A DNA stretch of 64,000 nucleotides from Bacillus sp. NTK074B (GTDB lineage: Bacteria > Bacillota > Bacilli > Bacillales > Bacillaceae_B), in NCBI RefSeq assembly GCF_017303375.1, contig NZ_JAFKOH010000008.1:155212-219211 (forward strand). Reading direction: 5' to 3'. Below, in pieces: positions 24,632 through 32,195 of this stretch. Position numbers and translations under genes: made by a program. The notes below the pieces were generated by a model. It made no database searches. It saw only the letters and a list, made by a program, of their open reading frames with translations, and was not told where the DNA came from. Position 1 is the stretch's first letter. The number at the start of each line of letters is the position of its first letter.

Positions 24632-25088
24632 TTACTCGTTTATATTCTTGATCACTGCCATTTCCTTCCCAAACGTATCGCCATGATCGATGAATCCCAA
24701 ACTAGCGTATAATTGATGGGCTCCACCATTTTCAGGATGATAGCCTACAACGATTCTTTTGGCATTGGGTAACTTAGCCATTTCCGAAATCATTAACTTA
24801 GTTGCCATTTTGCCGATACCCTTCCCTTGGAAGTCCTTATGAATCATTATTCTATATACCCAATAAGCATCGAGTTCTTCTTGAACTGAATTGTACATTA
24901 GGAAAGCCGACTGCTTTTTCATCAGCATAGATGACATAAGGCTTTAATGTAGGCTCAAACTTTGACTGTGCTATTGATATAGCATTGGATTCAATATAGT
25001 TTTCTTGTTCTGCCGTTACTTCTAATTCACAGCAGTCATACCAGTTTTCTGCATTTACTTCTACGATTTTCACATTTTCTGTACTCAT
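24632..25088 (-). pseudogene. Frameshifted GNAT acetyltransferase (polyamine acetyltransferase-like)
   Basis: Two overlapping frames together give one GNAT protein of about 151 residues that resembles the BltD/SpeG-like polyamine acetyltransferases. The first frame covers the N terminus to DEKAVGF; the second continues with MYNSVQEELDAYWVYRIM and the acetyl-CoA loop DFQGKGIGKMATKL. The junction is a single extra C in GGCTTTCCTAATG (plus-strand position about 24905); removing it restores one frame. It is either a real mutation or a sequencing error. A promoter, palindrome and short leader frame lie upstream, so the locus looks regulated. Confidence 0.75.
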
Positions 25089-25134
25089 TATTTTCCCCTT
25101 TCAGTATCCGGGGAAACGCTAAACAACTCTGTTG

Positions 25135-25191
25135 TTAATTAGACGTTAACCCCTTGTGCTCATGAATCATAAACATTCTCTTGATTGTCAT
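25135..25191 (-). CDS. Possible 18-residue leader peptide
   Basis: The short frame (MTIKRMFMIHEHKGLTSN) starts with ATG after AAGGAGG and ends 46 bases before the acetyltransferase gene. A small inverted repeat (AACAA/TTGTT) follows its stop. The arrangement resembles leader peptides that control resistance genes by translation attenuation, but no partner hairpin covering the downstream ribosome site is obvious. Confidence 0.4.
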   Translation of the reverse strand: MTIKRMFMIHEHKGLTSN

Positions 25192-25215
25192 AATGAACGC
25201 CTCCTTAACCAACTT

Positions 25216-25237
25216 TAGTCTGTAATTTATCAGACTA
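25216..25237 (-). promoter_or_regulatory. Palindrome at the transcription start, operator-like
   Basis: TAGTCTG and CAGACTA form a perfect 7-bp inverted repeat around eight bases, immediately downstream of the -10 box. It could bind a dimeric repressor or fold in the 5' leader RNA. Confidence 0.5.
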
Positions 25238-25242
25238 CTTCC

Positions 25243-25272
25243 ATTATACTATATTTTCAAATAAATTTGTAA
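25243..25272 (-). promoter_or_regulatory. SigA-type promoter of the leader/acetyltransferase unit
   Basis: On the minus strand TTACAA (25267-25272) and a perfect TATAAT (25243-25248) are 18 bases apart, pointing to the leader frame. Confidence 0.6.
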
Positions 25273-25273
25273 C

Positions 25274-25435
25274 CTATTTTGAAACATGTGTAATAAAGAT
25301 GATCTCTTCATCCTTTTCCCGACACTCATCTAATAATTGTTTGATGTTTTCCTCTGCATCCGGGTTATTTCTCTTCCCCCATTGAGGATGAGCAAACGTC
25401 TTTTGTACATCTATGATGAGCAGTGCACGTTTCAT
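25274..25435 (-). pseudogene. 3'-truncated isochorismatase-like hydrolase
   Basis: The 53-residue frame is the N terminus of an isochorismatase/cysteine-hydrolase protein: MKRALLIIDVQKTF with the catalytic Asp, then FITHVSK, after which it stops. A full protein needs about 180 residues, including the catalytic Lys and Cys, which are absent. The loss ends exactly where the promoter of the neighbouring acetyltransferase unit begins, which suggests a deletion. Its ATG overlaps the DUF1272 stop by four bases. Confidence 0.65.
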
Positions 25436-25626
25436 GACCGCCCTCCCAATGGACAGGACGCAGCCTGTTTCGGCCGTCTGACCAGTTCTCCATGACAATT
25501 TGGACAAATGTTGGCCATTTCATCTGTACATGAAGAACAGAACGTACATTCATGAACACAAATATAAGCCTCCTCATGCACATGTTCTCCACATTTTTCG
25601 CATATTGGCTTCATTTCTAATCCCAT
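25432..25626 (-). CDS. DUF1272 zinc-ribbon-like small protein
   Basis: This 64-residue protein has the DUF1272 pattern CEKCGEHVHEEAYIC, ECTFCSSC and ICPNCHGELVRRP: four pairs of cysteines that should bind zinc ions. The function of the family is unknown. The ATG lies seven bases after AAAAGGGG; an earlier TTG is two codons upstream. It is translationally coupled to the broken isochorismatase-like gene, so the two once formed an operon. Confidence 0.8.
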   Translation of the reverse strand: MGLEMKPICEKCGEHVHEEAYICVHECTFCSSCTDEMANICPNCHGELVRRPKQAASCPLGGRS

Positions 25627-25772
25627 AACCAAACCCCTTTTCTCTTTGACTTACTATTATCTTATTGAAAAAAAGAACCTGTTTACAGGCTATTTCTTAG
25701 GCGTTTTTACTGTTATTCTTAAATCATTAAGGAATTGATTGGAGTTTACATTACATTTGAAGGTGGAGAATC

Positions 25773-26192
25773 GTGGATAACATAAATCGGCACATATTGG
25801 ATGTATTGCAAGGGAACGGCAGAATCTCGATGACTGAATTGGGGAAGGAAATCTCTCTTTCCGTACCTGCCGTCACAGAGAGGGTAAGGAAGCTTGAGGA
25901 GCAGGGAGTCATAGAGGGATACAAAGCCATCGTTAATCCGGAAAAGGTGAACAAACCCGTTAAAGCATTTGTATTGATGAAAACCCATCGGTGTAAAGCC
26001 TTCAGAGCCTTTTGCAAAGACCATCCACACGTTGTGGAATGTCACAGGCTTACGGGGGAGTACAGTTATCTGGTGAAGGTGGTCACGGAAGATAATTCAT
26101 TGCTGGAAGCATTTATTGATGCATCCATGGAGTATGGAGAACCGTATACGATGATGAATCTTTCTTCATCGGTTAGCGGGAAGATTATTTGA
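25773..26192 (+). CDS. Lrp/AsnC family transcriptional regulator
   Basis: This is a 139-residue feast/famine regulator. An N-terminal winged helix (residues ~1-60; ISMTELGKEISLSVPAVTERVRKLEEQG) is followed by an RAM effector domain (HPHVVECHRLTGEYSYLVKV with the gly-rich ligand turn, residues ~85-105). The start is GTG after GGTGGAG. It stands alone, and the amino-acid effector is unknown. In Bacillus, LrpC and LrpA-like proteins of this size act on amino-acid metabolism or DNA architecture. A terminator follows closely. Confidence 0.9.
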   Translation: MDNINRHILDVLQGNGRISMTELGKEISLSVPAVTERVRKLEEQGVIEGYKAIVNPEKVNKPVKAFVLMKTHRCKAFRAFCKDHPHVVECHRLTGEYSYLVKVVTEDNSLLEAFIDASMEYGEPYTMMNLSSSVSGKII

Positions 26193-26198
26193 ATAGGG

Positions 26199-26236
26199 AA
26201 AGGCAATGTCTGGATTTTTGGCCATTGCCTTTTTAT
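26199..26236 (+). terminator. Terminator after the Lrp-type gene
   Basis: AAAGGCAATG pairs with CATTGCCTTT over a 14-base loop and is followed by TTTAT. It may serve the convergent gene too. Confidence 0.8.
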
Positions 26237-26246
26237 CTGCAGCATC

Positions 26247-26627
26247 CTATCCAACCAGCCATTTCCCTAGCCATACAGCCAATAGAATCCAAATGATGAT
26301 AAAAACAGCTCCGGCAAACCAGTTCTTAGGTTTGTCGCTCTTCACCATATGTCTCGCCTGTTCCCGTTTCTCCTCGAGTATGTCCGGGGGGATCATTTTC
26401 AGGGTGACGATAATGCCGAGGGGAACCAGAATCAGATCATCCAGATACCCGATGACCGGAATGAAATCAGGGATCAGATCGATGGGACTGAAGGCATAGG
26501 CGACTACACACATGGCCAACATTTTTGCATACAGAGGGGTTCTTGGGTCTTTATAGGAGAGATAAAGCACGATCAGATCCTGCTTAACGGTTTTGGCATA
26601 ATTCTTTAGGTTCGCTAATGAATTCAT
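26247..26627 (-). CDS. DUF1232 (YkvA family) membrane protein
   Basis: This 126-residue protein has the DUF1232 core AYAFSPIDLIPDFIPVIGYLDDL near residue 45, which forms a conserved acidic hairpin at the membrane surface, and a C-terminal membrane span (WFAGAVFIIIWILLAVWLG). The role of the family is not known. GGGGAGG lies six bases before the ATG. It is 20 bases downstream of the channel gene, probably in one operon. Confidence 0.85.
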   Translation of the reverse strand: MNSLANLKNYAKTVKQDLIVLYLSYKDPRTPLYAKMLAMCVVAYAFSPIDLIPDFIPVIGYLDDLILVPLGIIVTLKMIPPDILEEKREQARHMVKSDKPKNWFAGAVFIIIWILLAVWLGKWLVG

Positions 26628-26647
26628 AGGAGACCTCCCCGGGAATG

Positions 26648-26998
26648 CTATTCCCTTTCCGCATTCCTTTTCAACTTTTCCGGTTTTTGAATCATGGCAT
26701 AGGCAACGTATCCGATCATTCCAATGAAGACCCCGTTTCCGCCAAAGATATAGATCATCGTGAATATCTTACCGAAAGTCGTTTGAGGTTCAAAGGTAGG
26801 GTGCCCGATTGTACTTAAAGTCACCACGCAAAAATAGAGAGCATCAATCACAGAGAGCCCTTCCTGCTTCACATAAAAGGTTGTGCCTGAGAACAACAGA
26901 ACGAGCACCAATGTAAAGAGAACCTGGAAGTTTTTCAGTTTAAAGGCCTGCCATAAAGCTTTGACCAGTCGTTTTAATGTGAGGGAAAATGAAATCAT
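26648..26998 (-). CDS. NaK-like two-helix cation channel with altered selectivity filter
   Basis: This is a tetrameric channel subunit with two membrane helices and a pore loop (116 residues). The N terminus (ISFSLTLKRLVKA), the segment VKQEGLSVIDALYF and the post-filter PQTTFGKIFTMIYIF align well, from memory, with the non-selective Na/K channel NaK of Bacillus cereus. NaK has a TVGDGN filter at residues 63-68; here the same positions read TIGHPT. A His, a Pro and a Thr replace Asp, Gly and Asn, so ion preference cannot be predicted. It lies in an operon with a YkvA-type gene. Absence of an RCK domain implies no cytoplasmic ligand control. Confidence 0.85.
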   Translation of the reverse strand: MISFSLTLKRLVKALWQAFKLKNFQVLFTLVLVLLFSGTTFYVKQEGLSVIDALYFCVVTLSTIGHPTFEPQTTFGKIFTMIYIFGGNGVFIGMIGYVAYAMIQKPEKLKRNAERE

Positions 26999-27149
26999 GA
27001 TAGGTAAGTGACTCCTTTAATAGTCTGTGTTTTTGATAGCATAACAGATGGGCGGCAGGTTGAGAAGAGACTCTTGGAGGGGGCTGATCCAGAGGGATTC
27101 GACCATTAATCAAAGTGGGGATCAATAAATCATCACGATTCTCCCCGAA

Positions 27150-27182
27150 AAGGAAGCATGAGAACCGCCCCCATGCTTCCCC
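27150..27182. repeat. Dispersed family-B inverted repeat
   Basis: GGAAGCATGAGAACCGCCCCC is followed by ATGCTTCCC immediately downstream of the SgrR-like stop. Confidence 0.75.
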
Positions 27183-27188
27183 CCCGGC

Positions 27189-28841
27189 TCATATCTCCGG
27201 CCTCACCCACAGCTTCGAAAAGTCCACATACCCAAAATGCTTGATTTCAATATTCATAATATCCGTTGAAAAAGGGATATAGCGTTTTTCATAATATAGC
27301 GGGATCATAATGGATTCCTTCATTAACCTATTCTCCAAGTTCTTATTCAACGACGTCCAATCCTCAAATGGCGTATGCCGATACTCGTCCAGAAGCTGAT
27401 TCCACAGGCTTTCTTTTTCGAAAAGTCCGTGAAGAGGTGAATAACCGTTCTTCAGGAAATGATAAAACGAAAAATCCTGGTTCGATTCAAAGATTTCCCC
27501 GTGTACGAACAAATCAACATTCAAGGTTTCCGGCTGCCTCGTCAAGGTGTCGGCGAATGAAAACCACTGCACGTCAACGGGTATCCTTTCTTTTTCAAGA
27601 ATCTCTACAAGCCACTCGGTGGTTTTCGCCGTATGGGCCGCGGACCGGATCACGATGGGTTCCATGAACAGGGGACGGTCGACTTCAGGGATGGTCATGC
27701 CTTGATCCTGCCCGACGAGAATGCTTTTCCCGTTCGGTATCAGGCGGGGATCCAGGTCACGGAGGGTGTCGCGGTTCTTCGCAATCATCCAATGCAGATA
27801 ATCCCGGACGTCTTTTCGTTGAATCTGGGAATCTCGTCCCGGTATCGCATTCATGACCACAATCCCGAATCCAGAGTCACTCTCGACTTCAAATGAGGAA
27901 GTTTGATTTTCCTCGATATGAGAATGATAGATTCCCTTGAAGTCTTTCGGCACCTGGACGAATTCAACGGCATCGAGGAGCGGCCTCTCCTGGAAATGCT
28001 CTTTAAAGGCAGCGAGAGTCGTCTTCGAATCGTTATTCTCCTCAAGGGAGAAGCATCCTGTACCCAAGGTCCGTCCCTTGGCTTCTTTATAGATACTGGC
28101 GTACATCATACTGAGCATGGGGAGGATATAGGTGCAGCCTCCAGGGTAGTGGATGTCGACGATGAGGGGCGCCTTCACCTCGATCCTTTTAACGGGTTTC
28201 CATATTTCCTGATAGTGGTGACAGGTCCTGAGCTCCTCGAGACAGTGAGCGACATCCTTCGCCGTTACCATCGATCCGTCGTGGAAGCGGACATCCTTTT
28301 TTAGATAAAGTCGCAGTTTGCCAGGGGAAACATCCCAGCTGTGGGCGAGTTCCGGGAGGATTTCCCCTTCTTCAGTAATCGAGACAAGTCGGTTGAAGAC
28401 GTTTGCCACCAGGTGGGCGCTCATGACGTCTGCGGCCTCCAACGGATGGATGGAGAAAAAGGGATAGCGCTTCGGTACAATCAGCTTGTCCTTGGATTCC
28501 TTCACGAACCCGAGCTTACTGTGAAAATGTGTCATCAGCCTCATCTTGCTGTCCGTGGACCAGTTGTACATGAGATATTTGCTGCTTTCGTCAATCGGCT
28601 CCTCATCCATCAGCCTCACGACTTCTTCTTCAAACACGTCCTCCACGTCTTTCTTCCATTGGAGGGTGGAGACATTCCCACGTCCGCGACCGGGAGTGAA
28701 GGTGATCCAGCCTTCCTGATCCCATTTTTTCAAATAGCGGGAAGTCTGTTTATGGCTTAACTGCAGGGTTTCAGAGATTTCTTCCACTCGGATGCTGCCA
28801 GAGGGATAGTACCTCCACAGGGTGAGTAATTTGTTCTCCAT
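27189..28841 (-). CDS. SgrR-like regulator (HTH plus solute-binding domain)
   Basis: This 550-residue protein joins an N-terminal SgrR-type winged helix (residues ~1-115; SIRVEEISETLQLSHKQTSRYLKKW) to a family-5 extracellular-solute-binding domain (residues ~160-540) without a signal peptide, so it acts in the cytoplasm and likely senses a ligand through the binding fold. In E. coli SgrR responds to sugar-phosphate stress and sits beside the sugar exporter SetA. Here it faces an MFS exporter across a 99-base gap with a palindrome, the same general arrangement. AGGAGG lies before the ATG. The ligand is unknown. Confidence 0.88.
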   Translation of the reverse strand: MENKLLTLWRYYPSGSIRVEEISETLQLSHKQTSRYLKKWDQEGWITFTPGRGRGNVSTLQWKKDVEDVFEEEVVRLMDEEPIDESSKYLMYNWSTDSKMRLMTHFHSKLGFVKESKDKLIVPKRYPFFSIHPLEAADVMSAHLVANVFNRLVSITEEGEILPELAHSWDVSPGKLRLYLKKDVRFHDGSMVTAKDVAHCLEELRTCHHYQEIWKPVKRIEVKAPLIVDIHYPGGCTYILPMLSMMYASIYKEAKGRTLGTGCFSLEENNDSKTTLAAFKEHFQERPLLDAVEFVQVPKDFKGIYHSHIEENQTSSFEVESDSGFGIVVMNAIPGRDSQIQRKDVRDYLHWMIAKNRDTLRDLDPRLIPNGKSILVGQDQGMTIPEVDRPLFMEPIVIRSAAHTAKTTEWLVEILEKERIPVDVQWFSFADTLTRQPETLNVDLFVHGEIFESNQDFSFYHFLKNGYSPLHGLFEKESLWNQLLDEYRHTPFEDWTSLNKNLENRLMKESIMIPLYYEKRYIPFSTDIMNIEIKHFGYVDFSKLWVRPEI

Positions 28842-28906
28842 ATGTTTTTCCTCCTAAAAGGGGACATCAATTAGAAAAATGTCTATTTTTATAATGTTCC
28901 GTCTAG

Positions 28907-28922
28907 TTTACTATACAGTAAA
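28907..28922. promoter_or_regulatory. 16-bp palindrome between divergent SgrR-like and MFS genes
   Basis: TTTACTATACAGTAAA is a near-perfect dyad (TTTACT/AGTAAA) lying 18 bases before the MFS start. It may be the operator of the SgrR-like protein, or a site overlapping the MFS promoter. Confidence 0.5.
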
Positions 28923-28940
28923 TAGAGGAGGGGGAACAAC

Positions 28941-30185
28941 ATGAAGTGGAAGGAATTACCTCGAAATATTAAAGTACGGATGATTACGTCATTCTTCAAT
29001 CGTGCCGTTTCATCTGCCGTCATGCCGTTCATGGCGCTATTCTTTGCCCAGGAACTGAGCAAGATCTGGGCAGGGATCTTCCTGATCGGGACTGTGGTGA
29101 TCGGATTCTTCGTTAACCTGGTCGGGGGATATATATCTGACCGCTTTCCCCGGAAAAAGGTTCTGCTCTCGACGTCTTGGCTGAACGCCTTGTTTTTCTT
29201 GGTGATGACGGCAAGTTTATTTCCAGAAGAGAATCTGATCCTGCTGTTCGCAGGGGCTTATATCGGATTCATCATCACGAGCAGCCTGGGACGTCCGGCG
29301 ATGCATGCCATCATCATCGACTCGACGACGCCGGAGAACCGGAAAGCCGTCTATGCTTTGGATTACTGGCTCATCAATCTGAGTATGGCGATTGGGGCGG
29401 CCCTCGGGGGACTGCTGTACTTGAACCATCAGACCGAGCTATTCATGATGCTTACCTTCACGTCGACGACGATTCCTGTTGCGTATGGGATCTGGCTCCA
29501 GGACAACTTTAAAGATCAGCTCGAGAAAAAGCATGAGAATGTATTCATCGACCTAGTGAACAATTACCGGATTGCCTTCAAGGATTCGGCATTTGTGAAA
29601 GTAGTGGCAGGGTCGACGTTCATCTTCGCGGCGGAGTTTTCCTTGAACAGCTATATCGGGATCCGCCTGGCGGAAACGTTTGAAGCTGTGAGTATAGGGG
29701 AATTTGACATCGTCGGGGTCAGGATGCTCAGTATCCTGAACATCGAGAACATGATGCTCGTTGTGTGTCTGACTTTCATCATCAATCGCTACACAGACAC
29801 ATTGAATAAAAAGCATGCCTTGTTGATGGGGTTGGTTCTGTATGGCATCGGCTATGTGACGGTTACATCCGCCAATACGTGGTACGTCCTGATCGCCTTC
29901 AACCTGATTGCAACGTTGGGAGAGCTGATCTATTCTCCGATTCGCAACGCAGAGCAGGCGAACATGATCCCTGGCGACAAACGAGGATCTTATTCCGCTT
30001 TTTCAAACCTGTCCTTCAGCGGAGCTGATCTTGTCGCACGGTCCACCATTATCATCGGGGCCTTCCTGATACCGACAATGATGAGTGTCTATATCGGCTT
30101 CATCGTCATGATCGGAACGGTCCTCGTATATACAGGATTATTCGGCCGGAGCTGGATCAAGACGAAAGTGCTGGAAGTGAAGTGA
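28941..30185 (+). CDS. MFS transporter, probable efflux protein
   Basis: This is a 414-residue major facilitator with 12 predicted membrane spans. The loop 2-3 motif GGYISDRFPRKKVLL (family motif A) is present, and the C-terminal half contains GDKRGSYSAFSNLSFSGADL, typical of multidrug-type exporters. GAGGAGGGGG precedes the ATG. It is divergent from, and probably regulated by, the SgrR-like protein. Substrate and direction are not proven. Its TGA lies at the left edge of a family-A inverted repeat. Confidence 0.85.
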   Translation: MKWKELPRNIKVRMITSFFNRAVSSAVMPFMALFFAQELSKIWAGIFLIGTVVIGFFVNLVGGYISDRFPRKKVLLSTSWLNALFFLVMTASLFPEENLILLFAGAYIGFIITSSLGRPAMHAIIIDSTTPENRKAVYALDYWLINLSMAIGAALGGLLYLNHQTELFMMLTFTSTTIPVAYGIWLQDNFKDQLEKKHENVFIDLVNNYRIAFKDSAFVKVVAGSTFIFAAEFSLNSYIGIRLAETFEAVSIGEFDIVGVRMLSILNIENMMLVVCLTFIINRYTDTLNKKHALLMGLVLYGIGYVTVTSANTWYVLIAFNLIATLGELIYSPIRNAEQANMIPGDKRGSYSAFSNLSFSGADLVARSTIIIGAFLIPTMMSVYIGFIVMIGTVLVYTGLFGRSWIKTKVLEVK

Positions 30186-30602
30186 GGGACGGACCTCCAA
30201 ATTCAGCATTCGTTTCATCGAAAGTGTGGTGTTGGAGGTCCGTCCCTCTCAAAAAGGGAAGCACGGGAGCGATCCCGTGCTTTTGATGTAAAGAAAATTC
30301 GACACGGAGGATCAATTATTAAAAAAGCGGATTAATTAATTGGAATGAGGGGGGAAATAAACCCGAAAAGGGATTAATAATCGAAAATCCTGCTTAAATA
30401 ACGCTCAAACCGGATCAATTCCAATTCCACACGGATATTCCGTGGCACCTCTCTCTCCAACCCTCATATCTACTATCCATCCAGGAACACTCCCCAGCTA
30501 AAATAGACAATCTACCGACTCTTTCCTGCATAAAAAGAGGGACGGACCTCCAAATCCCTCCGCCCTCAAAATCAAAACGGGAAAATAGAGGTCCGTCCCT
30601 CT
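30184..30602. repeat. Composite element: family-A hairpin, TTCGACA core, family-A hairpin
   Basis: The left hairpin (GAGGGACGGACCTCC at 30184-30198 with its complement at 30234-30248), a small family-B hairpin (30258-30283), a core starting AAAGAAAATTCGACACGGAGG at about 30289, and a right hairpin (30537-30602) fill the whole gap between the MFS and SagB stops. The core resembles one at 36.7 kb over about 80 bases. No reading frame is present. Confidence 0.75.
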
Positions 30603-32175
30603 AACTCATCAACCTTCCTTTGAGCCAGGCACGCTGGCGAAAGGGGCCGATGGGTAGTTGGATGAGGGTGGTTTGGTTTTCTGAGTCTAGTTGGTAGATG
30701 TGGTCGGTCCGTTTGGTGTCGAATCCAAGGAGGGGATGGCCGCCGAAGCCTGTGGCAGTTGATGCCAACAGGAGGCGTTGGACGAGCATGCCGGCTTCCA
30801 TTTGCATGATCCGGTATCCCCTGTATCCGAGGGTGTCCCGGTAGGCTTTTCTATTTCCGATGATATGAAGGCATAAGGGTACCTGAAGCAGGTTGACGTT
30901 ATCGAGTGTGAGACCCGTCTGCAGTTCCAGGCGGAAATCCCCTGTCTGAATTTTCCGCAGGGCATGGCGGTTGCTGTCATAGGCGTATGCTCCATTCGGT
31001 ACGCCTTCTACGTTATAGAAACAGCCAGCAATCGAAACACTATTCCCATTGTCATAAGGTACTTCGTCAATATCACTCCGATAAGAATAGGAGTGAATGG
31101 CTGTTTTCAATAAAGCCGAAAGTCTCTGCATACTGACCTTTCCCATCACAAAATCCATTTCAGGGGAATGGCGATCCTTACACGCTTCCACAAAGTCATA
31201 CGCAGAGGACTCCACCTCAGGCAGAAGGATTTCGGTTCCTCCTCTTATACCAGTGGCGAACTGTTTTCCTCGTTTATGAAATTCCCCGGTTGACCGGATT
31301 TGAGAAGCCTCATTCACCGCCAGGAGCATAGGGAACTCTCTCAGCGTTTCAGACTTTTCAAAGACTTCATGATCGACGGAAGGAAGCTCCCGACTCAATT
31401 CTTCCGACCTGACTTCCCGTCCCATCCCGCTCCTCCCCGCAGCCCAATTCGTTGGTCCAACCGAAAGGGGGATAACGGCATAGACGTTTTCCTCTTCTTC
31501 AGAAAGCCCGACTAATCGGTTGATGGCCGCGTCCAGAAATTGACCATACACCCCCGACTCGAATCCGAACCGTTTGGACGTTTCCAAGAGCTGCCCGATG
31601 AGAACGCCGGCATCGAGTCCCTGAAGGCGGTAGGAAAAGTTGTTGTATTTAAAATAATTTTTCCAGAATCGTGTGGAAACAAAGGTCGTGGCAAAACAGG
31701 ATGATAGGTCACATCGGTTGCCGAGTGCCCGTTCCACATAGGAGTCCACATTGCCTTCCCGAAGGAGGACGAGGCGATGGTGGGCGGCATCATAATGATA
31801 GATTCCATGTGGGAGATCATTCAGCTTTAAATAGATATACAGTTCATTCGGATACAGTGCCCCTCCCGATGGGGCGAATCGCCGGCAGGAATGGACGGGG
31901 GAGACTTCCTCGCTCCCCGTATCATCAGGATACAGGGACTCGCTCACCCCGCTGATGCCATACACATACCAGAGAAAGTGCCCGATTCGTTCCAGGCTGA
32001 CAGATCCCGGTCTCCCGGAAAGCGACAAGGGCACTTCCATGGAAAGCGGGACAGCCGGCAATCCCCGGTACAGCTTGTAGGGGAGGGGGGCATCCTCCCA
32101 GTCCACTTCGAAAACTGGCTGATTGGCCCGATTGATATCAAATTGCAGATTGTGCAGAAAGGATTCGAGACTCAT
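30601..32175 (-). CDS. SagB/ThcOx-type azoline dehydrogenase
   Basis: SagB enzymes are FMN-dependent nitroreductase-like dehydrogenases that oxidise thiazolines and oxazolines in modified peptides to thiazoles and oxazoles. The 524-residue protein has two such domains (about residues 60-250, containing SCRRFAPSGGALYPNELYIYL, and 290-510). The ATG used is eight bases after GAGGAGG; a GTG three codons earlier overlaps that site. It is the last gene of the peptide cluster, 20 bases after the YcaO gene. A family-A repeat starts at its stop codon. Confidence 0.9.
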   Translation of the reverse strand: MSLESFLHNLQFDINRANQPVFEVDWEDAPLPYKLYRGLPAVPLSMEVPLSLSGRPGSVSLERIGHFLWYVYGISGVSESLYPDDTGSEEVSPVHSCRRFAPSGGALYPNELYIYLKLNDLPHGIYHYDAAHHRLVLLREGNVDSYVERALGNRCDLSSCFATTFVSTRFWKNYFKYNNFSYRLQGLDAGVLIGQLLETSKRFGFESGVYGQFLDAAINRLVGLSEEEENVYAVIPLSVGPTNWAAGRSGMGREVRSEELSRELPSVDHEVFEKSETLREFPMLLAVNEASQIRSTGEFHKRGKQFATGIRGGTEILLPEVESSAYDFVEACKDRHSPEMDFVMGKVSMQRLSALLKTAIHSYSYRSDIDEVPYDNGNSVSIAGCFYNVEGVPNGAYAYDSNRHALRKIQTGDFRLELQTGLTLDNVNLLQVPLCLHIIGNRKAYRDTLGYRGYRIMQMEAGMLVQRLLLASTATGFGGHPLLGFDTKRTDHIYQLDSENQTTLIQLPIGPFRQRAWLKGRLMS

Positions 32176-32195
32176 CCTTTTCACCTCCTCTTACG

